DNA of 64,000 nt, taken from NCBI GenBank assembly GCA_016191165.1, contig JACPPF010000132.1:1-64000 (forward strand), in the 5' to 3' direction. The notes under the pieces were generated by a model. That model had not been told where the DNA came from and did not search any database. It worked only from the letters and a program-made list of their open reading frames with translations. A program made the position numbers and the translations under genes. The stretch is from Planctomycetota bacterium. GTDB lineage: Bacteria > Planctomycetota > Planctomycetia > Gemmatales > Gemmataceae. Of this stretch, positions 8,126 to 16,061 are shown in pieces; within the stretch, counting starts at the first letter, position 1; every line of letters begins with the position of its first letter.

Positions 8126-9481
8126 TCATTTTTTTGAGAACTCCCGGAGGCGCTCTTCGAGATTGGGAACCACAACGAAGTGAAATCGGCGACCGACGCG
8201 ATTTCCCTTTAGCAACCCTTTTTTTTCCAAATCCAACAGATCGTTGCGTGCCGTTGCCAAAGTGACCTGGTGGCCACGGGCGTGGGATCCATACGTGAAA
8301 GTCATCTCCGGGTCGGCCTGGGCCTCAAGCAAGATTGCCTGTTGACGGTCGTTAAACACGGCAGGCAATAAGACCTGGGACAGCCGTTTTTTTTCATGGA
8401 TTTTCCGAGTCAAATAATCCTGAAAAGCCTGAATGCTTCGTTCGATTACTTGAACATGATAAAGAAGGAAATAGGTCAGATCGTTATCATCTTGTTCGGT
8501 ATCAAGGAATGCCCGTGCGTATCTCTTCGGGTGCTGACGGATGATGGAAGAGATGGTCAGGTATTCCACCAGCCAGTATTTGTGTCGAAGCATGGACCAG
8601 TAGAACAGGGCGCGGGCAGTTCTTCCGTTTCCGTCCACGAATGGATGATCGTATGCGAGCCAAAAATGCAATAGGATCGCGCGAATGGCGGGATGAATGA
8701 ATTCTTGGTCTTTTTTTGAGTCTGCGTTGGCAAAATCGCACAGGCGCTGCATTCGTTCGGGTAACTCGTCGGCCTGCGGCGGGACATGAAGGGTCTGGTG
8801 ATCCTCACCATCCCACACGTCAATTTGTTCGTCTGGCCGCCGAAATCGACCACTGGCGTTGGCGTCGTCCATGGCGTTTTCCGTCAGTTCCCGCTGGATT
8901 TCAAAAAGGAGCTCCACGGTCAAGGGCTCGCTTCGACGATGATTCAACATCTGAATGGTGCGAAAGTTATTCACGACCATTTGTTCGTCGCGATTTTGAG
9001 GTTTCTTGTTTTTAAGAAGCATTCCTTTTGCCTCTTTGCGCGTGACGACCGCCCCCTCGATCTCGCTCGAGGAGATGGCTTCCTCGCAAAGCGAACTAAT
9101 CAAATATCGCTTTTGGTCGTCAGGCGATTCCAACGCGGGCCAAGCGAACTGAACCGAGCCTCCTAAATGGGTGTCGATGTAATGGAGCGCGTGTTGAATC
9201 GACGAGGGTAGACGATAGTGAAACATTCCGCCTTTCAGGTCCCGTAGGGGAATTGTTTGGTGCCCGTGAATGCGGCGCGAGAGCTTGACGATTCCCCAGA
9301 ACTGGTCCGGCGTTAATCCTGCGTTTTTTGCGCGGTGGGAACAATCTTCCCAGTTCCACATCTGGTTGTTCGCCTTGTTTATCCATTCCTGGAAGGCTGG
9401 ATCGGCGGATTTTCGGAAGATGTCTGGATCAGGATCTTGCAGAATGGCGTCAAACGATGCCCCTTTTTTCGGTTTCTTCAT
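8126..9481 (-). CDS. Fic family protein (AMPylase) with C-terminal winged helix
   Basis: 451 residues. The Fic motif HPFVDGNGRTAR lies at about residues 279-290, with all key residues (His279, GNGR) intact, so nucleotidyl transfer to a target hydroxyl (usually AMP) is expected. An inhibitory helix motif SSEIEG at 138-143 matches [S/T]xxxE[G/N] and places it in the N-terminally self-inhibited class. The C-terminal ~90 residues (QATLATARNDLLDLEKKGLL-like) look like a winged helix-turn-helix. ATG 9481 is chosen over TTG 9487. Base composition is visibly more AT-rich than neighbours, suggesting acquisition. Inverted-repeat sites lie directly upstream. Confidence 0.9.
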   Translation of the reverse strand: MKKPKKGASFDAILQDPDPDIFRKSADPAFQEWINKANNQMWNWEDCSHRAKNAGLTPDQFWGIVKLSRRIHGHQTIPLRDLKGGMFHYRLPSSIQHALHYIDTHLGGSVQFAWPALESPDDQKRYLISSLCEEAISSSEIEGAVVTRKEAKGMLLKNKKPQNRDEQMVVNNFRTIQMLNHRRSEPLTVELLFEIQRELTENAMDDANASGRFRRPDEQIDVWDGEDHQTLHVPPQADELPERMQRLCDFANADSKKDQEFIHPAIRAILLHFWLAYDHPFVDGNGRTARALFYWSMLRHKYWLVEYLTISSIIRQHPKRYARAFLDTEQDDNDLTYFLLYHVQVIERSIQAFQDYLTRKIHEKKRLSQVLLPAVFNDRQQAILLEAQADPEMTFTYGSHARGHQVTLATARNDLLDLEKKGLLKGNRVGRRFHFVVVPNLEERLREFSKK

Positions 9482-9494
9482 GGCCAAGCCAACG

Positions 9495-9526
9495 TGTCAG
9501 TAACTTTTAATTTCCATCAAATTAAA
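9495..9526. promoter_or_regulatory. Proximal operator-like site of the Fic gene
   Basis: The half-site TGTCAGTAACTTTTAATTT (9495-9513) is followed, after 5 nt, by AAATTAAA (9519-9526), a shortened inverted repeat. It sits 14 nt upstream of the Fic ATG and repeats the half-site of the longer palindrome at 9549-9591. Confidence 0.6.
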
Positions 9527-9548
9527 CCCTACGCCCGATTGGCCGCAG

Positions 9549-9591
9549 TGTCAATAGCTTTTAATTTTTCTAAAATTAAAAGTTATTGACA
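9549..9591. promoter_or_regulatory. Distal operator-like palindrome of the Fic gene
   Basis: Twenty-base arms TGTCAATAGCTTTTAATTTT and AAAATTAAAAGTTATTGACA are separated by 3 nt and differ at one position. On the minus strand the arm supplies TTGACA (9554-9549), a candidate -35 element, with a weak TAGGGT 17 nt further on. A protein bound here would block transcription of the Fic gene. The Fic protein's own winged helix is a candidate binder (inference). Confidence 0.65.
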
Positions 9592-9594
9592 GGA

Positions 9595-11247
9595 TCACCA
9601 CTTCGCCGCCCCGTCGTATCGGCCAAACACCTCGGCCAGGGCGTTCATGATTTCGCCCACCGTACAGTGCGCCTCGGCCGCTTCCAGCAGGAGCGGCATC
9701 AGGTTCGCTTTCGTCGCCGCGACCTTCTTGATCTCGTTTAGCGCCCGCGCGACCCGCTCGGAATCGCGGCGCCCCTTCAGTCTTTTCAGCCGCGCGATTT
9801 GCTCAGCCTCCACCGCCAGATCGACTTGCAAGGTGTCCATCGGCTTCTCGTCTTTCTCCACAAACGCGTTGACGCCGACGATGAGCTTGCGCTTGGCGTC
9901 AATCTCGCGTTGATACACGAACGCGGCATCGGCGATCTCGCGGCGGAAGAAGCCGGCTTCCAGGGCGGCGATCATGCCGCCTTTTTGCTCGATCTGCTCG
10001 AAATACTTGCGGGCGTCGTCCATCATCTGGCGGGTGAGCGTCTCGACGAAGTAGCTGCCGCCCAGCGGATCGACCGTGTTGGTCACGCCCGTCTCATACG
10101 CGAGCACCTGCTGCGTGCGCAAGGCCAGCGTGACGGCATGTTCGCTCGGCAGCGCCAGCGTTTCGTCCATGCTGTTGGTGTGCAACGACTGGCACCCGCC
10201 CAGCACGGCCGCGAGCGCCTGATAGGCGACGCGGATCAGATTCACCTCCGGCTGTTTGTCCTGTAGCGAGCAACCCGCGGTCTGGGCATGGAATCGCAGC
10301 TTCCAGGACGCTTCCTTCTTGGCGCCGTACCGGTCGCGCATCATCTCGGCCCACAACACGCGGGCGGCCCGGTACTTCGCCAGTTCTTCAAAGACGTCGT
10401 TATGGGCGTTAAAAAAGAAGCTCAACCGCGGGGCGAAATCGTCGATCCTCATGCCGCGCTCCAGGCACATATCGACGTAATGCAGCCCATCCGCCAGCGT
10501 GAACGCCAGTTCCTGCGCCGCGGTCGAGCCGGCTTCACGGATGTGGTAGCCCGAGATGGAGACGGTGTTCCACTGTGGCACTTTCTGCGCGCAAAACTCG
10601 ATCACATCGCACACGAGCCGCACGGAAGGTTCCGGCGGAAATACGATTTCGTTCTGTGCGTGAAATTCCTTTAAGATGTCGTTCTGAATGGTGCCGCGCA
10701 GCAACTTCCAGTCAACGCCACGGCGTTTAGCGCCCGCAAGAAAGTAGGCCATGACGATGATGGCCGGGGCGTTGATGGTCATCGAGACGGAAACGTCCGC
10801 GAGATTGATGCCATCGAACAGGACCAGCATATCGTCGAGCGAATCGACGGCGACGCCGAGTCGGCCGACCTCGCCGAGCGAGCGCGGGTCGTCGGAGTCG
10901 AGGCCCATGAGCGTGGGCAGATCGAACGCGGTGGACAGGCCGGTCTGGCCCTTTTCAAGCAGAAACTTGAAGCGTTCGTTGGTTTGTTGCGCCGACCCGA
11001 AGCCCGCGAACTGGCGCATGGTCCAGAGGCGCGAGCGATACATTGAAGCGTGAACGCCGCGTGTGAAGGGGTATTGGCCGGGATAGCCGAGGTCGGTGTC
11101 CGGATCGAAGTCGCGCAGAGCGTCGGGCGTATAGAGCGCCTCGATGGGCACGCTCGACACGGTGGTCGGCGGCTCCTTGCGCGTTGGAGCGGCGGCGTTT
11201 TCCTTTTCCCAGCGGTCCTGAGCGGCGGTGTCGGTGACGGTGGCCAT
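9595..11247 (-). CDS. Acyl-CoA mutase large subunit, isobutyryl-CoA mutase type
   Basis: 550 residues: the substrate-binding barrel of B12-dependent acyl-CoA mutases without the C-terminal cobalamin-binding domain, so a separate small subunit is needed; none is encoded here. Family motifs include YPFTRGVHASMY, WTMRQFAGFGSAQQTNERF, AFDLPTLMGLDSDDPRSLGEVG and SGYHIREAGSTAAQE (His235). At the two positions known to separate methylmalonyl-CoA mutase (Tyr89, Arg207) from isobutyryl-CoA mutase (Phe80, Gln198), this protein has Phe80 and Gln198. Carbon-skeleton rearrangement of isobutyryl-/n-butyryl-CoA is therefore the best guess. GAGGA 8 nt before ATG 11247 supports that start over ATG 11271. Confidence 0.87.
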   Translation of the reverse strand: MATVTDTAAQDRWEKENAAAPTRKEPPTTVSSVPIEALYTPDALRDFDPDTDLGYPGQYPFTRGVHASMYRSRLWTMRQFAGFGSAQQTNERFKFLLEKGQTGLSTAFDLPTLMGLDSDDPRSLGEVGRLGVAVDSLDDMLVLFDGINLADVSVSMTINAPAIIVMAYFLAGAKRRGVDWKLLRGTIQNDILKEFHAQNEIVFPPEPSVRLVCDVIEFCAQKVPQWNTVSISGYHIREAGSTAAQELAFTLADGLHYVDMCLERGMRIDDFAPRLSFFFNAHNDVFEELAKYRAARVLWAEMMRDRYGAKKEASWKLRFHAQTAGCSLQDKQPEVNLIRVAYQALAAVLGGCQSLHTNSMDETLALPSEHAVTLALRTQQVLAYETGVTNTVDPLGGSYFVETLTRQMMDDARKYFEQIEQKGGMIAALEAGFFRREIADAAFVYQREIDAKRKLIVGVNAFVEKDEKPMDTLQVDLAVEAEQIARLKRLKGRRDSERVARALNEIKKVAATKANLMPLLLEAAEAHCTVGEIMNALAEVFGRYDGAAKW

Positions 11248-11301
11248 GTGTGGGGTCCTCGTCGAGGCCATTTTATTGGTTACGATGGATCAATGCGGGG
11301 G

Positions 11302-11604
11302 TCAGCTTTCGCCAAAGCGTGAATCGGGCAGCGGACGGATGTCGATGATGCAGACGGCTTGTTTCTTTTCGTAAAGCGCGAACCGCACCACCAGGCCCGA
11401 TTCAATGCCGTGACAGACACGCCCGCCGGCGTGAATCAGGTTGTACTCGGGGTCGCCCCATTCCGCGGGATGGCTTTCGAGGTGCGTCTGGATTTTTTCC
11501 ACGGCTTCGACGAAGCCCTGGGCCAAGCCTTTAGCCGCCGCCGCTCGCGCCAAGGATCGGATTTGCGCCGCCGCCCCTGGGAACTGGGTGACCTGGAAAG
11601 GCAT
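11302..11604 (-). CDS. RelE/ParE-like small protein (candidate toxin, copy A)
   Basis: 100 residues: an N-terminal helix pair (IRSLARAAAAKGLAQGFVEAVEKIQTHL) followed by beta strands (GGRVCHGIESGLVVRFALYEKKQAVCIIDIRPL), the size and layout of the RelE/ParE fold. It resembles the product at 39412-39720 along its whole length (shared pattern: LA..A...G..F..A...I...L...P...G...Y.L..G...CH.G.....V.FA......V.I..I..L). The second in-frame ATG (11604) is favoured because AGGAG lies 8 nt before it; starting at ATG 11610, the frame overlaps the partner gene by 4 bp. Toxicity is inferred only from fold-like pattern and gene order. Confidence 0.6.
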   Translation of the reverse strand: MPFQVTQFPGAAAQIRSLARAAAAKGLAQGFVEAVEKIQTHLESHPAEWGDPEYNLIHAGGRVCHGIESGLVVRFALYEKKQAVCIIDIRPLPDSRFGES

Positions 11605-11606
11605 TG

Positions 11607-11894
11607 TCATGTCTCCTGACCGAATTCCCTTTTAAGTTCGGCGATCAGGTCGCGCAGGGACGGCTCGTGTTCGATGGCGGCAAAGACTTCATCCCTGGTA
11701 AACGTGGGAGCAGAATAATCTTTGCGGAGGCAGGCATAAACGGCATGCAGATAGGCCTCTCGCTCCGCTTGCGATTTGGCGAGGTCCGCGCGCAAGCGAT
11801 CGCGCTCGCTGGTCAGTTCAGCGCAGCGACTCTGCCATTGGCGGCACTGCGCATCCAGGTCGGCGGCGTTTTTCGTTTCGATGCTCGTGGCCAT
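11607..11894 (-). CDS. Coiled-coil small protein (candidate antitoxin, copy A)
   Basis: 95 residues, first gene of the pair. The N-terminal half is a strong coiled coil (DLDAQCRQWQSRCAELTSERDRLRADLAKSQAERE); the C-terminal part (TRDEVFAAIEHEPSLRDLIAELKREF) resembles the acidic tail of antitoxin-like partners. ATG 11894 is preceded by AAGGAGG at a normal distance. It is translationally coupled to the candidate toxin downstream. No DNA-binding domain is visible, which is unusual for a classical type II antitoxin. Confidence 0.6.
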   Translation of the reverse strand: MATSIETKNAADLDAQCRQWQSRCAELTSERDRLRADLAKSQAEREAYLHAVYACLRKDYSAPTFTRDEVFAAIEHEPSLRDLIAELKREFGQET

Positions 11895-11910
11895 GTTGCC
11901 TCCTTTCGTG

Positions 11911-12015
11911 TCATGATAGCACGGCGGGATTGCCAGACCAAGCTGAAACGCATTGCTGTACAGCATTCAAATGTGCCCAGCGTTCTTGCGAAGCGGCGTC
12001 GGTGACGGTAGCCAT
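11911..12015 (-). pseudogene. Duplicated 5' end of the acyl-CoA mutase gene
   Basis: The sequence GAGGA-8 nt-ATG and the first codons (MATVTDAASQERW) match the real mutase start (MATVTDTAAQDRW) at 11247, including the ribosome site and about 15 bp further upstream. After about 17 codons the similarity is lost and the frame stops at 11911 (34 codons). This is a truncated duplicate, not a gene. It places the candidate toxin/antitoxin pair between two directly repeated mutase 5' ends. Confidence 0.7.
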
Positions 12016-12157
12016 GTGCGGGATCCTCGAGATGGGTACGACGCCATTGTATTCGATTCGTTCGACCAATTGAAGCTTCGTCGAGAGCGTTCGTTCCATC
12101 GGTCCGGCCCCTGGGATGGAAACGCATGAAATGAAGGAGTGAACTCCACCCATGAGG

Positions 12158-15100
12158 TCAATCAAAGAGGCTTGGCAGCGTCTCTAATTCGCTGCCAAGC
12201 TTTTTTCGCAATGCGGCGTCAACCGTTAACGCATCCGCGGCGCGCAATTCTTCCACGCCAATGGTTGGGCCTTTGCAAATTCGATGGAGCAAGTCGGCCT
12301 GGGCTTCTTCCAGTTCGACGAGCCGGCCGAGCACGTGCAGCACGTTGAGCAGCTCGGTTGTGTATTCCGCGAGCCAGCCCGGCGGTTGAATCTTGCACAG
12401 CTCTGACGGCGGCCGCTTGTCTCCCATCGGCGGTTTCGCGCGATCCAGCTTGCGGTAGCTGAACCAGTGCGGCACCACTTGCTTGCCCGACACCTCGTAA
12501 TCCCAGACCGCCTGGGGCACATTTTCGATGTAGCCGCTGCCGATCACGAGCCGTTTCTTGCTCGCGTCGTAGAGGATCTCGTCGGGCATGGCGTCGGGCT
12601 CGGGTGAAATGGCGCCGCCCGCTGGAATGCGTGGGGCGTTGTCCTTTGCCAAACGCGGCGGCTGGCGCGGTCGGCTCTTTTTGGCGTCAACACAACGCTC
12701 GCCGAATGTGTGCAGCCAAATAATCGTGCGGCCCAGCTCGACCGCCTCGGCAAAGCGTTTCTTGTTCGTAGTTAAAGGGATGCGCAGGCCCGGCTGCGCG
12801 AGATCGTCCTGAAACCGCGCCGTGTATGCGGGATGGGCGGCCACCGCGGCGATGTACGCCATGATATCCTGCGCATCGACCGGCATCTTGTAACGCCATT
12901 CCAGGCGATGAAGCAACTTCGGCGGCAGGTTCGGTTCGGTTGCCTTGCTGTCGCGCCAGAGCGGAAACACGCGGCCGCCAAAGGACCCCTTGTAATGATC
13001 CAGGTCTGGAATCAAACCAGTGATCGTAAGGGCCGGGCCGTTGGTCGGGGATGTGCGGTGAATCGCCGTCAGGTAGATCTGCTTGTTCGAATGGGCTCGC
13101 CACAGTTCCGGGTTGGGCCGATTGATGACGCGATTGTCCGGAATAATCCATTGGCGGTCGAAAGATCGGAAGGCGTATTGGACCGGTTCAAGGCACTCGC
13201 CCTTTTCGTCGCCAATTGTTTTCGGGTTGCTCGCGTAACCTGGCAATCCCTTTGTAATGACGCGATTGACATGGCGATCCCCCAATTTTCCGTGGTTGAG
13301 GTGCGGCACGAAAAGCGCCTCTTTCTGTTCGGGTTTCGCCTTGATGAGCTTCTGCCACCGGCGCACCAGCGACTCGGCGTCCGGAGCGATGATCCAGGTT
13401 CGGCCCGGCATCACTCCCGAGCCGTTGTAACCGAACAGGTCGTCGAGCGCAGGGTAAGTCGCCCAGTCGCCCGCCAGCGCCGGCAGAAACGGACCGCGCC
13501 ATTCCGCCGGGCAATCGATCCAGCCGTCGCCTTCGAGCGTCAATTGCGCCAGGGCTGCGAATTTGTCCTCACGCGCACCTTCCGGCAGCGCCCGATAACG
13601 CACGGTCGCCGGGGCTCCCGGATCGCAATTCGGGGAACGCGACACCAGCACGATGCACACCGGCTGCTGCACGCCCTGAAAGATGCGTGTGGGAGTCTCC
13701 GGCTGATGCCCCTCCGGCGAACAATCGATGACCCAGACGTCATCGGCCGTGCGGCGCAGGTAATCCCGCATCCTCTGAAAGCCGGGCCCGTTGAGAAACC
13801 CGGCGACCGTGATGAAACAGACGACGCCGTTGTTGTGCTGGGGATCGTGATCGAAAACCCTCCAGGTCGCCCAGCGCCAAAAGAAGACGTAGAGGTTCCG
13901 CAGGTGTTTGGCATGTGCACTGACGCCCCATTCCTTGGGCGGAATCCAGGCGGCCAGAGGCGCGCCGCGCGCGCCGTGCCCCTTTTCGATCCAACCGCCT
14001 TTGCCCTTGGCCTTTTCCTTGTAGGGCGGATTGCCGATGACCACGGTGATCGGCTCCTCGCGTTTGATCTTGTTGGCGGCGCGGCGCGATTCGCCGATGG
14101 TGCCGAAGTAGCCCGAGAAAAGCGACTCCGTCTCCACCCAGGGGTTGCCGAGCGTGTCGGTCACGAACATGCGCGCGGGGGTTTTTGGCGGCTTGCCGAT
14201 CAGGTGAACGAGTTCGGCGTAAATGCGGAGCTGGGCGACGGCGAAGGGGCCGAGCTGCATCTCAAAAGCGATGAGGCGGCTGATGGCCGCGTCGATGGCG
14301 CCGGGGACCGCACCGGCCCCTTGGTCCGCCTCGACGGTCGCGGCGATGCGGCTCAGGACGCCAAGGAGGAAGGTTCCCGTGCCGACGGCGGGATCGGCGA
14401 GCGTGACAGCCTGGGAGGCCAACCCCGCCGGCTTTTGAAAACGGCTTCGCAGCACCTCATCCACCAGGCGAACCATCGCCCCGACGACCTCCGGCGGCGT
14501 GTAATACGAACCGGTCAGTTTGCGCAGGTTGTTGTCGTAGACCGCCAGAAACTCTTCGTAAAAGTAAAGCCAGGCTTCGGGTTTATCCTTGCTGATGGAA
14601 TGCCAGTTGACGGCATCGAGGACGCGCGTGAGCGTGCCCAGCGAGGTTTTCAAAGTTTCTTGGTTGCTGGCGTCATCGGTGAGCAGGCGGAGGGCTGCGC
14701 CGATGAGCGAGTTGGTTCTGCCAAGCTTCTTGGCGGCTTGATCGAGGCCAGTCCTCAGTTCGATGTCGTGGGCTCTCGCCATGAGCAAGCCAAAGGTGAC
14801 GGCCTGCGCGTAGCCGTCAGCGAACTGCGTGTCCGAAGCATCCGGAAAGAGGAGTTTGCGCCAGTCCGCGGCGAGGGCGGTCAGAGCCGGGCTGCCCAAC
14901 GTTAATTGCTCAGTTACCTCGTCGCGCAGAAATCGGCACAATCGGGCCGTGGTGCGGGCGAGTTCCTGGGCGCTGCGAGGCGGGATCGGCTCCCAACGGA
15001 AGAAACTGTCGAAGAGCGTAAGCAATTCAGGCGGGGCGTCCAGGGTCGCGCCCGAGGTTTCGACATCGCCGAGGACGGAAACGATTGGACCGTCCAGTTC

Positions 15101-15487
15101 CCCGCTGCGCCAGAGGCTGAAATGGTTGCCGTCGGTGTAGATCAGGTTGGGCAAGGATTGCAGTTTTGCCCATTGTTCCTTGTCGTGGCCTTTAAATTTG
15201 CGTGGGTCGGCGCCTTTGCCTGGGGCTTTGATCTCCACAAAGCCGGCAAGCGCGTTGCGGACAGTGACCGCATAATCGGGCCGGGTTTTGAGGTCACCAA
15301 GTGCGGTTTCGCCGACGGCTGTTACCGCGCCCGTGGGAAAGCCGGACAGCTGGGCGAGATCATCGATGAGCCCCTCAAGCGGTGCCCGCAGTTGGTCCTC
15401 GGGCTCGCCGACGGCCCCAAGGTTGCGAAGTTTCGATTTGGCCTGCGCGCCGTAGTGCGCGACCGCGGACTTGAGAGTATTTGCCAT
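12158..15487 (-). CDS. Type ISP single-chain restriction-modification enzyme
   Basis: 1109 residues combining nuclease, methyltransferase and specificity. The N-terminal PD-(D/E)xK site is Asp71 with Glu85-x-Lys87 (RPDYAV...GFVEIKAPG). The N6-adenine methyltransferase motifs are DPAVGTGTF (motif I, Asp365) and NPPY (motif IV, 486-489). The remaining ~500 residues match the C-terminal specificity region of LlaBIII-type enzymes (PALDDLFGYNGSGVMPGRTWIIAP, RSFDRQWIIPDNRVINRPNPELW). It should cut and methylate invading DNA without partner subunits. ATG 15487 is preferred to ATG 15496: GGAGG lies 8 nt before the former and abuts the latter. The upstream small membrane-protein gene ends at 15493. 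Confidence 0.9.
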   Translation of the reverse strand: MANTLKSAVAHYGAQAKSKLRNLGAVGEPEDQLRAPLEGLIDDLAQLSGFPTGAVTAVGETALGDLKTRPDYAVTVRNALAGFVEIKAPGKGADPRKFKGHDKEQWAKLQSLPNLIYTDGNHFSLWRSGELDGPIVSVLGDVETSGATLDAPPELLTLFDSFFRWEPIPPRSAQELARTTARLCRFLRDEVTEQLTLGSPALTALAADWRKLLFPDASDTQFADGYAQAVTFGLLMARAHDIELRTGLDQAAKKLGRTNSLIGAALRLLTDDASNQETLKTSLGTLTRVLDAVNWHSISKDKPEAWLYFYEEFLAVYDNNLRKLTGSYYTPPEVVGAMVRLVDEVLRSRFQKPAGLASQAVTLADPAVGTGTFLLGVLSRIAATVEADQGAGAVPGAIDAAISRLIAFEMQLGPFAVAQLRIYAELVHLIGKPPKTPARMFVTDTLGNPWVETESLFSGYFGTIGESRRAANKIKREEPITVVIGNPPYKEKAKGKGGWIEKGHGARGAPLAAWIPPKEWGVSAHAKHLRNLYVFFWRWATWRVFDHDPQHNNGVVCFITVAGFLNGPGFQRMRDYLRRTADDVWVIDCSPEGHQPETPTRIFQGVQQPVCIVLVSRSPNCDPGAPATVRYRALPEGAREDKFAALAQLTLEGDGWIDCPAEWRGPFLPALAGDWATYPALDDLFGYNGSGVMPGRTWIIAPDAESLVRRWQKLIKAKPEQKEALFVPHLNHGKLGDRHVNRVITKGLPGYASNPKTIGDEKGECLEPVQYAFRSFDRQWIIPDNRVINRPNPELWRAHSNKQIYLTAIHRTSPTNGPALTITGLIPDLDHYKGSFGGRVFPLWRDSKATEPNLPPKLLHRLEWRYKMPVDAQDIMAYIAAVAAHPAYTARFQDDLAQPGLRIPLTTNKKRFAEAVELGRTIIWLHTFGERCVDAKKSRPRQPPRLAKDNAPRIPAGGAISPEPDAMPDEILYDASKKRLVIGSGYIENVPQAVWDYEVSGKQVVPHWFSYRKLDRAKPPMGDKRPPSELCKIQPPGWLAEYTTELLNVLHVLGRLVELEEAQADLLHRICKGPTIGVEELRAADALTVDAALRKKLGSELETLPSLFD

Positions 15488-15492
15488 TCGAT

Positions 15493-15702
15493 TCATCCCT
15501 CCGTGGATGACCTTTTAACCGAATTGTCCATGAGCTGCAATAGGCGAGCCTCCCACATGCACCACGGAATGCCATCAATCGTCGGCCCGAACAGCGATTG
15601 CCGGGGGTATGGGTGCAGCATCGCGAGGCCGAAGAGGAGCAGAGCCACGCCGAAAAAGGCGAGAAGGCGACGGCGTGACAGAAAGCGAAGGGGGTTGGAC
15701 AT
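15493..15702 (-). CDS. Small membrane protein upstream of the restriction-modification gene
   Basis: 69 residues from ATG 15702. One strong transmembrane helix (LLAFFGVALLLFGLAMLHPYP) follows a basic stretch (RFLSRRR), then a ~40-residue tail with WCMWEARLLQLMD. No family recognised. Its stop overlaps the first possible ATG of the restriction-modification gene as ATGA (15493-15496), so the two are probably translated from one message. A functional link to restriction is possible but unproven; it may simply be an unrelated upstream gene. Confidence 0.55.
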   Translation of the reverse strand: MSNPLRFLSRRRLLAFFGVALLLFGLAMLHPYPRQSLFGPTIDGIPWCMWEARLLQLMDNSVKRSSTEG

Positions 15703-15749
15703 GGCGTCCACTCCAGCATCAGGGGCCGACTGGCCACTCGAACACTGGC

Positions 15750-15944
15750 TCAAGCTGTCTCCGCGAATTCCACCCGGTCATACACATCGACCAGCTTCAA
15801 GTCACACCCGATCGACGGCATGGCGACGGCCGCCTCCAGGCCCAGGTGTAGGCGATAGGTCCATTCACTGTCGGCCTTGCGGTGATATTGCTCGATTTGC
15901 GGCCGATCCTGCGAGACGAGGACGCTCCAGTGCGAGGTACTCAT
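15750..15944 (-). pseudogene. C-terminal remnant of a Uma2-family endonuclease
   Basis: About 60 residues match the end of Uma2 (DUF820) proteins: SVLVSQDRPQIEQYHRKAD, EWTYRLHLGLEAAVAMPSIGC and LVDVYDRVEF. The N-terminal two thirds, including the PD-(D/E)xK catalytic residues, is missing; upstream sequence does not continue the family. It is a decayed fragment at the edge of the defence-like block. Confidence 0.75.
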
Positions 15945-16061
15945 CCACGGTCGTGCGAGCGTCGGGTTTCCTGACGGCAAGGGACATGGCAACCCCCGTT
16001 GCTTGGCCTGGCGGACGGCATTTGGGACGAGCGCCTAGCAAGCTCCGCGGCTAAATGAATT

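Noticed and set aside
12833-14905. 690-codon plus-strand open frame opposite the restriction-modification gene
   Set aside because: It mirrors codon bias of the minus-strand gene, which has clear catalytic motifs; the plus-strand peptide is rich in Arg/Gly/His without any domain.
15945-16061. Extension of the Uma2 remnant to a full nuclease gene
   Set aside because: Upstream translation has no Uma2-like sequence, so only the C-terminal portion is supported.
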